This document shows, piece by piece, positions 16,871 through 24,904 of a stretch of DNA of 64,000 bases. The translations under genes and the position numbers were made by a program. Origin of the DNA: Paenibacillus macerans (GTDB taxonomy: Bacteria > Bacillota > Bacilli > Paenibacillales > Paenibacillaceae); contig NZ_JAMBOE010000005.1 in assembly GCF_023715465.1 (NCBI RefSeq), forward strand, positions 434,001-498,000, read 5' to 3'. The notes beneath the pieces were generated by a model. The model saw only the letters and a program-made list of their open reading frames with translations, searched no databases and was not told the origin of the DNA. Each line of letters starts with the position of its first letter. Positions within the stretch are counted from its first letter, which is position 1.

Positions 16871-19042
16871 CTAAGCTTTGACAGGGCTTGTGCCCTTGGT
16901 GATCATCACTTCGAGATTTTTCACGTTGCCGTTGTAAATCAAGTCGATATGGCAAAGGTTGTTTTTCTCGTCGATCACGTAATTCATATCGTCCCCGTCA
17001 TAGATGATCGAGTTGATGAAGCCCCGTTTGGCCAGCCATTGACTCTTCTGGCTGCTCGGGTTGTTGCTGAAAAATTTAATAATATTTTCATGCTTGAAGT
17101 CGGCGGTCTGGAAGCGTAAAATCCGCTCGATGTACGTGCTGACCAGCGTCTTGTAAATCGAGTCGAATCCGTCCTCGGACGCCGCCAGGCTTCTCGCTTT
17201 GTAAACGGTGATGCGGCGGATGTCTTTACCCTGCAACTGCGCGTTTTCGGAGGAAAAAACAAAGCCGAAGTTTTTCCGGTTGATCGAATCCTTGATCGTA
17301 TTCGTGAAGCCGGTGATTTCTTTGGCCATGGTCGTCACGGCGCGCAGGCTGTTGTCCCCCGCTTCGATGTCGAAGCGCACGCCCGGAAACTCCTTGCTGG
17401 TGTTCTTGAACGATTCCCGCAGGTATTCCGGACACTGATAAGCGGCCGCAATCCCGGCGGCGACGTAAGACGCCCCCACGTAAACGCCCTCGATCCACAG
17501 CTTCAGAATATCTTCCTTCTCCCGGGAGAGCCGGGCCGCTCCGCCTTCGGTTTTAACCATGCGGCTGTCGATGATCACGCCCGATTTCTCCTTGGGGATG
17601 ACCGTAAAGTTCGGTAAGCACGGAATGGCGAATTCGCTGTAATCCTTGCGGATGAGCATCGCGCATTTGTCGATGTATTTGTCGACTCCCGAGGTGGCGA
17701 TGTTGTTGAACGTCGTCTCCTCGCCCGATTCGAAGCTGAAGAATACCTGCACCTTGAATTCCTTCACGACCGTAAGCAGCATCGCCAGCGATTCCATGTT
17801 GTTGCCGTCCTGCTTGACGATTTTCTCGTTGCCCTTGAAGCGCTCGCGGCTGACTTTCACTTTGCCCGCACTTTCCAGCTCAACCGAAGGCACGATGCCG
17901 AACCAGATCGTATCCGTGAAATCGTTTTTCGCGTTAACGGTGTTCAGATACGTTTCCAGCCGCGGGATGTTGGAGCTCTTGACGGTCATCTCCAGCTTGC
18001 TGTTCGTGACGAGCATTGACGGCTGCATCCCTCTGTTCTTCACGGCATATTGGTCAAAAAACATTTTCACGCCCAAAATTTTCTCCACAAGCGGTTTGAC
18101 CGTTTTTACAAAATCGTCCTTGGCCGTCTTGTAAAATTCCAGATACGTGTTGTAGTTCTGCACTTCCTGTTCCACGTTGACTTCCGTGCTTACGGCCGGC
18201 AACGGGCTAAAGGTACGTACAACCAGGTCGCGTACATATCCGGATGGCGCCTCCGTAATTGAGTTGTAATCATCTTCGAAGACGAGCGCCAAACCGTTGG
18301 AGCCCTTCTCGTCGAGCAGCACCAGCTCCGTGCTTTCGCTCTTCGGCGCCTCGATGATTTTCAATTCGCCGCTTTCTCCGATCGTCAGCATCCCGATCTG
18401 CACGGCTTCGGCGTCTTTTTCCTCACTGGAGCCCCCCAGCAGGAGCCGCGTTTTAATGTCTTCGATCGCCAGCGGCAGCATCGCCATAACATTGTTATAA
18501 TTTGCACTTGCCTCTTCAAACATCGCATTCAGCTTGTCGCCCAAATCCAGCTTCTTCGGATCCTCTTCGTCCAGCTTGTCATATTGTCCGTACAAGTAAT
18601 GGATTTCTTTGCGCACCTGCCGGATATCGTCCATAACCTTTTTCGGCGAAATCATGTCGAGCAAATTCTCGAATTTGAAATCGACGTTGGTCATGCCCTG
18701 GCTCCGCTTCGTATCGATCAGCGTAAACAGCATTTTCAGAAAATCGTTGTTCTGGTCAATCCGGATTTCCGAAATCGCATCTTCCGCGATGCCCTCAGGC
18801 TTTTTCAGCGTATAAACGACTTTCTGATTGGCCGCATTGAAAAACGAATACACGCACGGCGAAAACTTTGTCAAAAATTCGTCAAAGCTGCGTATGAGCA
18901 GATGCTCGTTGATCTCCTTGATCTTGTCGTCGCTTAAGCTGTCGATCCCTTTGACATCGCCCACAATTGTCAGCAAGTCCAGTTTCTCCGGATTGATCTC
19001 ATCAAACAGCATCGTCCGATTGGTTTGATTGATGATATCCAT
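16871..19042 (-). CDS. 723-aa candidate contractile sheath protein
   Basis: A large soluble protein with no catalytic motif and no membrane segment. It has a helical N-terminal third (residues 1-200), an alpha/beta middle, and a C-terminal part (about 600-723) in which RRITVYKARSL, a helix IYKTLVSTYIERIL and a closing strand pair IDLIYNGNVKNLEV recall the end domain that links neighbouring subunits in phage and TssC sheaths. It is first in the operon behind a strong promoter and followed by the tube gene. Two large insertions would explain its length over TssC (about 500 aa). GGAGGAGG lies upstream of ATG. The sheath identity is inferred, not proven. Confidence 0.65.
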   Translation of the reverse strand: MDIINQTNRTMLFDEINPEKLDLLTIVGDVKGIDSLSDDKIKEINEHLLIRSFDEFLTKFSPCVYSFFNAANQKVVYTLKKPEGIAEDAISEIRIDQNNDFLKMLFTLIDTKRSQGMTNVDFKFENLLDMISPKKVMDDIRQVRKEIHYLYGQYDKLDEEDPKKLDLGDKLNAMFEEASANYNNVMAMLPLAIEDIKTRLLLGGSSEEKDAEAVQIGMLTIGESGELKIIEAPKSESTELVLLDEKGSNGLALVFEDDYNSITEAPSGYVRDLVVRTFSPLPAVSTEVNVEQEVQNYNTYLEFYKTAKDDFVKTVKPLVEKILGVKMFFDQYAVKNRGMQPSMLVTNSKLEMTVKSSNIPRLETYLNTVNAKNDFTDTIWFGIVPSVELESAGKVKVSRERFKGNEKIVKQDGNNMESLAMLLTVVKEFKVQVFFSFESGEETTFNNIATSGVDKYIDKCAMLIRKDYSEFAIPCLPNFTVIPKEKSGVIIDSRMVKTEGGAARLSREKEDILKLWIEGVYVGASYVAAGIAAAYQCPEYLRESFKNTSKEFPGVRFDIEAGDNSLRAVTTMAKEITGFTNTIKDSINRKNFGFVFSSENAQLQGKDIRRITVYKARSLAASEDGFDSIYKTLVSTYIERILRFQTADFKHENIIKFFSNNPSSQKSQWLAKRGFINSIIYDGDDMNYVIDEKNNLCHIDLIYNGNVKNLEVMITKGTSPVKA

Positions 19043-19120
19043 AGATCTTTTTGTCCTCCTCCCGCTTCTTCAAAGACGCATTGCCTATGCCAAAAACCCC
19101 ATATTTCATGCGGCTGCAGG

Positions 19121-19188
19121 CCCCTAAAAATAGTGCTCTGTATTTAGGTTTTTTCGAAACCGGCACTTTCCGGTCAGGCCTTTAGGGG
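19121..19188 (-). promoter_or_regulatory. inverted-repeat region near the sheath transcription start
   Basis: CCCCTAAA and TTTAGGGG (19181-19188 and 19121-19128) bracket an inner hairpin ACCGG/CCGGT (19159-19174). Because the start of transcription is expected near 19184, the outer arms may work as DNA operator half-sites rather than as an RNA stem. The leader before the sheath ATG is about 140 bases. Confidence 0.4.
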
Positions 19189-19190
19189 TA

Positions 19191-19220
19191 ATCATAAACA
19201 GCGTCCGCCTGAATTGTCAA
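19191..19220 (-). promoter_or_regulatory. sigma-A-type promoter for the sheath-tube operon
   Basis: On the minus strand TTGACA (19215-19220) is followed after 18 bases by TATGAT (19191-19196), a near-consensus vegetative promoter reading into the sheath gene. It lies in the 377-bp divergent region shared with the VWA gene. The opposite direction contains only weak AT-rich promoter candidates near 19350-19385. Confidence 0.7.
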
Positions 19221-19419
19221 TCTATAGCATTTGCTCCCGAAATAAGGATTTTAGACCTATAGAAAAACCTATGAAAGGGATGATTATCCAATCGGAGACC
19301 TATTTTTTGGAATTCTATACAAATTCAAAATGGTCAATCCGATATAAAGGAGATAGTTGGCAGATAGTTTAATATATCTATTTTGTAAATTTTTAGATAA
19401 TTGAGGTGGGTATTGGATA

Positions 19420-21507
19420 ATGGTTCACAAGAAGAATCGACACATTATTACATTTTTCATCATTTCTAGGACTATACTCCTGTTTTTGCTGATGGCTGTA
19501 ACGGCTTGCTCGTTTTCCGTTCCCGTTCAGGCCGCCGAACAGCAGCAAGAGCCGCAAAATCAGGAGGCCTTTGACGCCATCTTCGTACTCGATACGAGCT
19601 ACTCGATGAACCATGCCGATCCGGACAAAATGGCGGGCGAGGTCGTCCGCATGTTCATGGATATCAGCGACGCCAGCCGGACGCGCATCGGATTCGCCGC
19701 CTACAATCATCAAATCGTCAATTCCATGCCGCTGACCCCGATCTCCGTCGCTTCCAAACGGGACGAGATCAAGCGGCAGATTGAGGGACTTCGCCGGACA
19801 GGTTACACCGATCTGGGTCTGGGCCTGCTCACGGGCAGCAAGCTGCTGACGGCTTCCGCAAACGGCGGGCAAACGGAAGGCCGCAAACCGTTTCTCATCC
19901 TGCTGTCCGACGGTGAAACGGATTTCGGCCCTTACCGGCAATCCAGAACCAAGGAAGATTCGGCGAAAGACAGCGATACCGCGATCGCCATGGCCAAAAA
20001 ACACGGGTACCCCATTTACACGATCGGCCTGAATCATGATGGCACGGTAAATCCCGATGAACTGAAACGGATCGCGCAAAACACCGGAGGCGCTTTCTAT
20101 ACGACCAGCAGCGCGGATGATTTGCCGGAAATTTTCAATCAGATTTTCGCCCGGGAAATGCGCTCCGTGCTCATGCCCGTGGCCGGGGTGACCGCCTCCG
20201 GAAAAATGCAGGAGATTCAGGTGGAAATCCCCAACTCTTCGATGAGCGAGGCCAATATCATCCTGTTATCCGCGCACCCGCTGAAGGACGCGCAGCTGTT
20301 CTACAGCTCCAAGAACATTCGCCTGTTCAAGTCGAACAGCTACACTTTGCTGAAAATCACCGCACCGAAAAAAGGAACCGCGACGCTCAAATTCAAGGGC
20401 AACTCGGGAGATTTGGTGAAAATCAGCTTGCTTGGCAGCTACGCTATGGAGGCGAAGGCCAAGCTGACGAAGGGGGAGGCGGTAAAGGGAAAACCCGCCG
20501 GAATCGAAGCGTTTCTGATCGACGCTAGTTCGAACGAATCGTTGGAGGAGAAGGAGCTTTACCAGGGACTAAGCGCCGAGCTGGTCGTCTTGGATAAAAC
20601 CGCGAACACCGAAAACGTAGTGGAAATGAAAAACGAAGGAACCAGGTTTTATGCCGAGCACACGTTCAGCGCTTCGGGGGAATACGAGTGGTATGTGAAA
20701 ATGGAGGGGGATACCTTTTTCCGCAGCACGCCGGCAAATGTTCAGAAAATCGTCAACCTGGCCCCGGTTGTTCAAGGAAAACAGCAGCTTCAGCTGACGA
20801 AAGAAGACGGGCTGACAGAACTCGATTTGAACACGTTGTTCCTCGATGAAAACGGGGACAAGCTGAGCTTTGCGCTACAGGATGCGGCGGGCAAGGGGGC
20901 CCGGGCCGAACTGGTTGGCGATCAACTGCACATTTCGCCGCTGCGGACCGGCGGAGCGGAGCTGACGATTACCGCCACCGATCCGGAAGGCGCTCAGGTT
21001 ACAGCCCATCTGGCGCTGAACATTAAATCCAAATATACGGTGCTGAAATGGTCCATCGCCGGAGGAATTGCCCTGGCGCTGATCGGCGTTGCCCTGTATT
21101 TCTGGCTGCGGCCCAAGCCGGCTTTTGCCGGAAAGCTGGAAGGATATTTCCTGGCCACGGCCAGCGGCAGCGAAATCCCGGTCAAATCGTGGCCGCTCAC
21201 CTCGTTTGACGGCCGAACCGTCAACCTTGGAGAGCTGTTCCAAAGCCTCGACGTCAACGAACCACTGCCGGAAGCGCGGAATATTTTCTTTACGGCGGGC
21301 AAGGGAGGCACCCTGATCGTGCAAAACAAATCGCGCTGCTCGCTGGTTCGCAATCGCACGCCGCTGGCGAGCAACAAACGGGAAACCCTCGAATACAACG
21401 ACAAGCTGTACATCACCTTCGAGGACGGAATTACCGAGCTGGAGCTGCGCTACAAGGCGATCAAGCCAAGCACTAATATTTATACCCGCGCCGATACAGC
21501 CAGCTGA
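19420..21507 (+). CDS. membrane-anchored von Willebrand factor A protein
   Basis: 695 aa. The N-terminal signal sequence ends near AQA/A at 37-39, and VTAC at 27-30 also makes a lipobox, so it could be a lipoprotein. A VWA domain (about 52-240) has the complete MIDAS set (DTSYS at 58-62, GYTD, LSDGETD). A beta-rich region, a transmembrane helix (about 541-562) and a 130-residue cytoplasmic beta-rich tail resembling a degenerate FHA fold follow. VWA, PP2C and kinase genes also group in TerY-P-type triads. It is divergent from the sheath gene and probably transmits an outside signal to the locus. GAGGTGGG precedes ATG. Confidence 0.88.
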   Translation: MVHKKNRHIITFFIISRTILLFLLMAVTACSFSVPVQAAEQQQEPQNQEAFDAIFVLDTSYSMNHADPDKMAGEVVRMFMDISDASRTRIGFAAYNHQIVNSMPLTPISVASKRDEIKRQIEGLRRTGYTDLGLGLLTGSKLLTASANGGQTEGRKPFLILLSDGETDFGPYRQSRTKEDSAKDSDTAIAMAKKHGYPIYTIGLNHDGTVNPDELKRIAQNTGGAFYTTSSADDLPEIFNQIFAREMRSVLMPVAGVTASGKMQEIQVEIPNSSMSEANIILLSAHPLKDAQLFYSSKNIRLFKSNSYTLLKITAPKKGTATLKFKGNSGDLVKISLLGSYAMEAKAKLTKGEAVKGKPAGIEAFLIDASSNESLEEKELYQGLSAELVVLDKTANTENVVEMKNEGTRFYAEHTFSASGEYEWYVKMEGDTFFRSTPANVQKIVNLAPVVQGKQQLQLTKEDGLTELDLNTLFLDENGDKLSFALQDAAGKGARAELVGDQLHISPLRTGGAELTITATDPEGAQVTAHLALNIKSKYTVLKWSIAGGIALALIGVALYFWLRPKPAFAGKLEGYFLATASGSEIPVKSWPLTSFDGRTVNLGELFQSLDVNEPLPEARNIFFTAGKGGTLIVQNKSRCSLVRNRTPLASNKRETLEYNDKLYITFEDGITELELRYKAIKPSTNIYTRADTAS

Positions 21508-22417
21508 GCCTATGTTCGAGGCGGATGGCCGCTTTGAACCGGTCCAGCGACACGCGGCGTTTATCCGCTGAAACGGTAAGTCCCCGTTCGATCGCCCGGG
21601 ACAGAAACGGCCAGGCGCGCTTCATCTCCGCGCCGGCCAGCTCCTGCCGGTCCTCGAACAGGCGTTTGCGGACGTCGGTGGGAGCCTGGCCCCGGCAGCA
21701 GAAATACAGCACAGCGGACAGGCTGTAAATATCGCTTTCCGGACCCTGGCGCGACTGCTCGGAATACAATTCGAGCGGGGAATATCCCGCTGTTGTCAAA
21801 ATCGGCCGCCGCTCTTGCATTTCACCCGTTGCCGCCGCCGAGCCAAAATCAAGCAGCCTGCACTCCCCGCCGCTTGAGATCATCAGATTCCCCGGTTTCA
21901 GGTCGCGGTGAATGATGCCAAAGCGGTGCAAATATTCCAATGTGCCGATTAACGGGAGGATCGTTTGGTAGAAAAAACGCGGTGTAACTGCCGCTTTATT
22001 TGCAGCTATGTATTTATCCAGTGTGACGCCTTCGCAGTATTCCATCACGATATACGCTGTCCCGTTCTGTTCAAAACGGTCCAGGCAGCGCACGATTCCC
22101 GGGTGTTCAAGCTTCTCCAGCAGCGCTCCTTCTTGCTGAAAAGCGTTCCAAAGCACCGCGTATTTATCGGCCGCCGTGCCGGCCTTGCGGCGCAGCGCCG
22201 ATCCGTTCTTGCTCCTGTACACGAATCGCCCCGGGCAAAATTCCTTCACAACGCATCTGCTTCCGTCTTTTTCATTTCGCGCGGCATACACGACCGCCAG
22301 TTCGCTGACGGAAAGGACCTTGCGGATACGGTATTGGCTGCGGGAAGAAGCTTCGCCTTCCCCGCCGATTCTGGCATTTCGCTTTAACTCAAGCCCAAGC
22401 ATTTGATCACGATTCAC
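21473..22417 (-). CDS. Ser/Thr protein kinase (PpkA-like role)
   Basis: 314 aa, starting with GTG or with the ATG five codons on. It has an invariant Lys in CVVKEF (58), HRDLKPGN (170-177) and DFG (190-192), so the catalytic residues are present. The glycine-rich loop is degenerate (VLSVSELAVVY in place of GxGxxG). There is no transmembrane or sensor domain, unlike PknB, so it needs a partner for signal input. Its 3' end overlaps the 3' end of the convergent VWA gene by 35 bases. With the PP2C and FHA genes it completes a kinase-phosphatase-reader set. Confidence 0.92.
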   Translation of the reverse strand: MNRDQMLGLELKRNARIGGEGEASSRSQYRIRKVLSVSELAVVYAARNEKDGSRCVVKEFCPGRFVYRSKNGSALRRKAGTAADKYAVLWNAFQQEGALLEKLEHPGIVRCLDRFEQNGTAYIVMEYCEGVTLDKYIAANKAAVTPRFFYQTILPLIGTLEYLHRFGIIHRDLKPGNLMISSGGECRLLDFGSAAATGEMQERRPILTTAGYSPLELYSEQSRQGPESDIYSLSAVLYFCCRGQAPTDVRKRLFEDRQELAGAEMKRAWPFLSRAIERGLTVSADKRRVSLDRFKAAIRLEHRLSWLYRRGYKY

Positions 22418-22532
22418 CTTTCTATCCTGAACAATAGTCCGCGGTTTTAACCTGAGCAGGTTATTTACTTATTTTAACACATAAGTATAACGTCTAGCGG
22501 TTGTCTTCATAGATGACGGTTCCGACGGTTCC

Positions 22533-22680
22533 CCTAACGGACTCAGATGACCTTATTCGTTCATTTCCCGGCAATTTCCTGCTCTAACGGACCGACATGC
22601 ACTTATTTGCTCAAAATCAGCACAAAACGTGTGTTGAAATGCCGAATAAGAACTGCTGCTAACGGCAAATCACCACGCCG
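22533..22680. repeat. CTAACGGAC-type intergenic repeats
   Basis: The 344-bp gap 22418-22761 has no gene. Two direct units begin CTAACGGAC and continue to CTTATT(C/T)G(T/C)TCA (22533-22568 and 22583-22618). A part-inverted remnant (CCGAATAAGAA, then GCTAACGGCAAA) follows to 22668. This is a different family from the AATAGCGG repeats. Confidence 0.5.
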
Positions 22681-22761
22681 TACTTTGCATCACACCCGCC
22701 GCCCGGTATAAACTATAAGCATACCAAACCGATCCAATCCTACTCCCGGGGTGATTTTAGA

Positions 22762-23109
22762 TTGAGCGTCAGCATCATTGTCGAAGGCAAAAACGACCGC
22801 AGCAAGCTGCGCCGCCTGCTGGGCGATGAGGTGCGCATCCTTTGCACCTTTGGCACACTGAACACGGCAAAACTCGAATCTCTGCGCAAGCAGGCGGGGG
22901 ATGACGAGCTTTATCTGTTTCTGGACAACGATCCGTCCGGGAAAAGAATCCGCGCCGTCCTCAGGGACGCTTTTCCCGATGCCGAACAAATTTATACAAG
23001 ACGAGGGTACGCCGGGGTAGAAGGAACGCCTGACGAATATGTAATCGCCCAATTGGAGAAAGCCGGACTGGAGGAATTTATTTTATATCCTCCGCCGGCT
23101 TCATATTAG
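22762..23109 (+). CDS. small TOPRIM-domain protein
   Basis: 115 aa, a nearly bare TOPRIM domain. The acidic motif IIVEGKNDRSKL is at the start and LFLDNDPSGKRIR in the middle, matching the Glu and DxD metal sites of primases, topoisomerases and RNase M5. It lacks the C-terminal part of RNase M5, so substrate is unknown. It starts with TTG, preceded by GGGGTGA at normal spacing. It converges on the sco-like gene with only 12 bases between. Confidence 0.88.
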   Translation: MSVSIIVEGKNDRSKLRRLLGDEVRILCTFGTLNTAKLESLRKQAGDDELYLFLDNDPSGKRIRAVLRDAFPDAEQIYTRRGYAGVEGTPDEYVIAQLEKAGLEEFILYPPPASY

Positions 23110-23121
23110 GCTGTAATATAT

Positions 23122-23724
23122 TTATTCTCGTGCCAAATCGATGACACCTTGAGCGATTTCCTCGGGCGTCGCCTCAGGGCGGTAAATTTCGCGCAGGCGT
23201 CCTTCGCGGTCGACCATCCCGATCAGGTCCATATGCACAAAGTTTCCGTCGTTATCCTTGTTAATCAGGATTTGAAACGAGTTCATTGCCAGGTCGAATG
23301 TCTTCTGTTCATCCCCGCGCAGGAAATACCAGCCCGAATAATCGGCCTTAAATTTATCGCCAAAAGCTTTGACGTTCTCCAGCGTATCCCGCTCCGGGTC
23401 AAAGGTGACCGAGACGATGGAAGCGTCTTTGCCGAACAAGCCCTTTTCCTTCAAAATATCCTGCACCTGGCTTAACCGGAACGTCGTAATCGGACAAACG
23501 TCGGGGCAGTTGGCGAAGAAGAAATAAAACAATCTGACCTTTCCGTTCGTGTCCTCCAGGGTGACTGTCTTGCCGTCCACATTTTGCATGCTGAATTCGC
23601 CCACCGGCCGGATAACCGGAAGCTTCGGCTTGGCGGCATACGTGTCCCACAGCAGATATCCCGCCAAAACAACGCAGATCGCCAGCAAAATCCAGGTCCA
23701 CTTGTATTTTTTCAAAACAGCCAT
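23122..23724 (-). CDS. SCO1/SenC family copper chaperone/thioredoxin-like protein
   Basis: 200 aa with an N-terminal membrane anchor (about 9-26) and a thioredoxin-like domain outside the membrane. The copper-binding CPDVC motif and the distal His (FVHMD) are present. SCO proteins load copper into the CuA site of cytochrome c oxidase. It lies 14 bases after ctaB, so the two form a small oxidase-maturation operon. GGAGG is eight bases before ATG. Confidence 0.93.
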   Translation of the reverse strand: MAVLKKYKWTWILLAICVVLAGYLLWDTYAAKPKLPVIRPVGEFSMQNVDGKTVTLEDTNGKVRLFYFFFANCPDVCPITTFRLSQVQDILKEKGLFGKDASIVSVTFDPERDTLENVKAFGDKFKADYSGWYFLRGDEQKTFDLAMNSFQILINKDNDGNFVHMDLIGMVDREGRLREIYRPEATPEEIAQGVIDLARE

Positions 23725-23738
23725 CCCTCAGACCTCCA

Positions 23739-24686
23739 TCACAACCGTACGGTATCGAGAATCATTACGATCAAGTTCACCGTCAAATAGTTTACGGAGA
23801 ACAGAAACACCCTTTTCGCCCAAGCATCGTTGTCTTTGGTACGGAAGCCCGTCAGCGCCATCAACAGCCAGGCGACCGACAAAATTTCCGCGATCACCAG
23901 AAACCAGATGCCCGTGTAATCATAAACGTACATCAGGATCGGAATGGGTACGAGCAAAACCAGATACGGAATCATCTGCAGCTTCGTCCGCGGAACGCCC
24001 TTCACTACGGGCAGCAGCGGAAAGCCGGCCGCGCGGTATTCCTCCGTGCGCCGGATGCCAAGCGCCCAGAAATGCGGAGGTTGCCACAAAAACAACATGG
24101 CGAACAGCAGCCATGCGCCCAGATCGACGGTGCCAGTCGCCGCGACATAGCCGATAACCGGCGGCATCGCCCCGGAAATCGCCCCGATGGAGGTGCTCCA
24201 GGTCGAGGTTCTTTTCAGCCAAAGAGTATAAACAACGACGTACACGAACATGCCCACTGCGCCGAACAGGCCGGCCAGCGGGCCGGAAAACACGAACAAA
24301 ACGGCAAGGCCCAGAATGCCCAAAACAACCGCGTACCAAAGCACCGTTTTCGGGGAAACCTTCCCGGTCGGGAGGGCGCGATTTTTCGTGCGGGCCATCT
24401 TCATATCCATTTCCCGGTCGAAATAGTTGTTAAAAACACACGAAGAGGCCATGACCAGCATCGTTCCCAGCAGCATCAAAATCAGCTTGCCGTATTGCAG
24501 TTGCCAATGTGAAGCCAACCAAAAACCGGCGAAGGACGCGATCAGGTTCGAACGCAGGATTCCCGGCTTGGTCAAAGCGATGAAATCTTTCCAAGTCGCC
24601 GTCTCTCCCGGAGGAGTAGGTCTCACGGACAACGCAGCGGATTCCGAAGAAGCCTGATATCTTAATGGTTTGTCCACGCGATTCAT
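23739..24686 (-). CDS. ctaB: protoheme IX farnesyltransferase
   Basis: 315-aa polytopic membrane prenyltransferase of the UbiA superfamily that converts haem B to haem O for cytochrome oxidase. The first Asp-rich site is NNYFDREMDMKMARTKNRAL, and about eight to nine helices follow. GGAGG abuts the ATG at 24686; GTG three codons later (24677) has better spacing and may be the true start. A sigma-A-type promoter lies 90 bases upstream. Confidence 0.95.
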   Translation of the reverse strand: MNRVDKPLRYQASSESAALSVRPTPPGETATWKDFIALTKPGILRSNLIASFAGFWLASHWQLQYGKLILMLLGTMLVMASSCVFNNYFDREMDMKMARTKNRALPTGKVSPKTVLWYAVVLGILGLAVLFVFSGPLAGLFGAVGMFVYVVVYTLWLKRTSTWSTSIGAISGAMPPVIGYVAATGTVDLGAWLLFAMLFLWQPPHFWALGIRRTEEYRAAGFPLLPVVKGVPRTKLQMIPYLVLLVPIPILMYVYDYTGIWFLVIAEILSVAWLLMALTGFRTKDNDAWAKRVFLFSVNYLTVNLIVMILDTVRL

Positions 24687-24776
24687 CCTCCTACAAATTT
24701 TTATTGAGTTTGGGACTAAGCTATATCAATAAATCCGTAAATTATTCGGCAATATTTTGCTCTCGCTATAAACTTT

Positions 24777-24806
24777 ATCATATCAAAATGCAAAAGTGTT
24801 TGACAA
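24777..24806 (-). promoter_or_regulatory. sigma-A-type promoter for ctaB-sco
   Basis: On the minus strand TTGTCA (24801-24806) and TATGAT (24777-24782) are 18 bases apart, reading into ctaB. Confidence 0.6.
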
Positions 24807-24848
24807 TCATCGGAATTCCGTGAGGTTATTTTGACAATTTAGTGACAT

Positions 24849-24880
24849 AAAAGCCGCCGGACGTTGTCCAGCGGCTTTTA
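24849..24880 (-). terminator. terminator after trpS
   Basis: AAAAGCCGC and GCGGCTTTT arms with an inner GGAC/GTCC pairing and a short loop, followed by T-rich sequence. It lies 25 bases past the trpS stop codon. Confidence 0.8.
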
Positions 24881-24904
24881 TAATTTTATACCGAATATTT
24901 ATAG

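Noticed and set aside
18990..19120. A 35-codon minus-strand frame (MKYGVFGIGNAS…) overlapping the sheath start
   Set aside because: No convincing ribosome site and it runs out of frame into the sheath gene; a leader peptide cannot be excluded but is unsupported.
1..22417. Prophage or tailocin interpretation
   Set aside because: No lysis, capsid, terminase or integrase genes, and kinase, phosphatase, FHA and chaperone genes are not phage-like.
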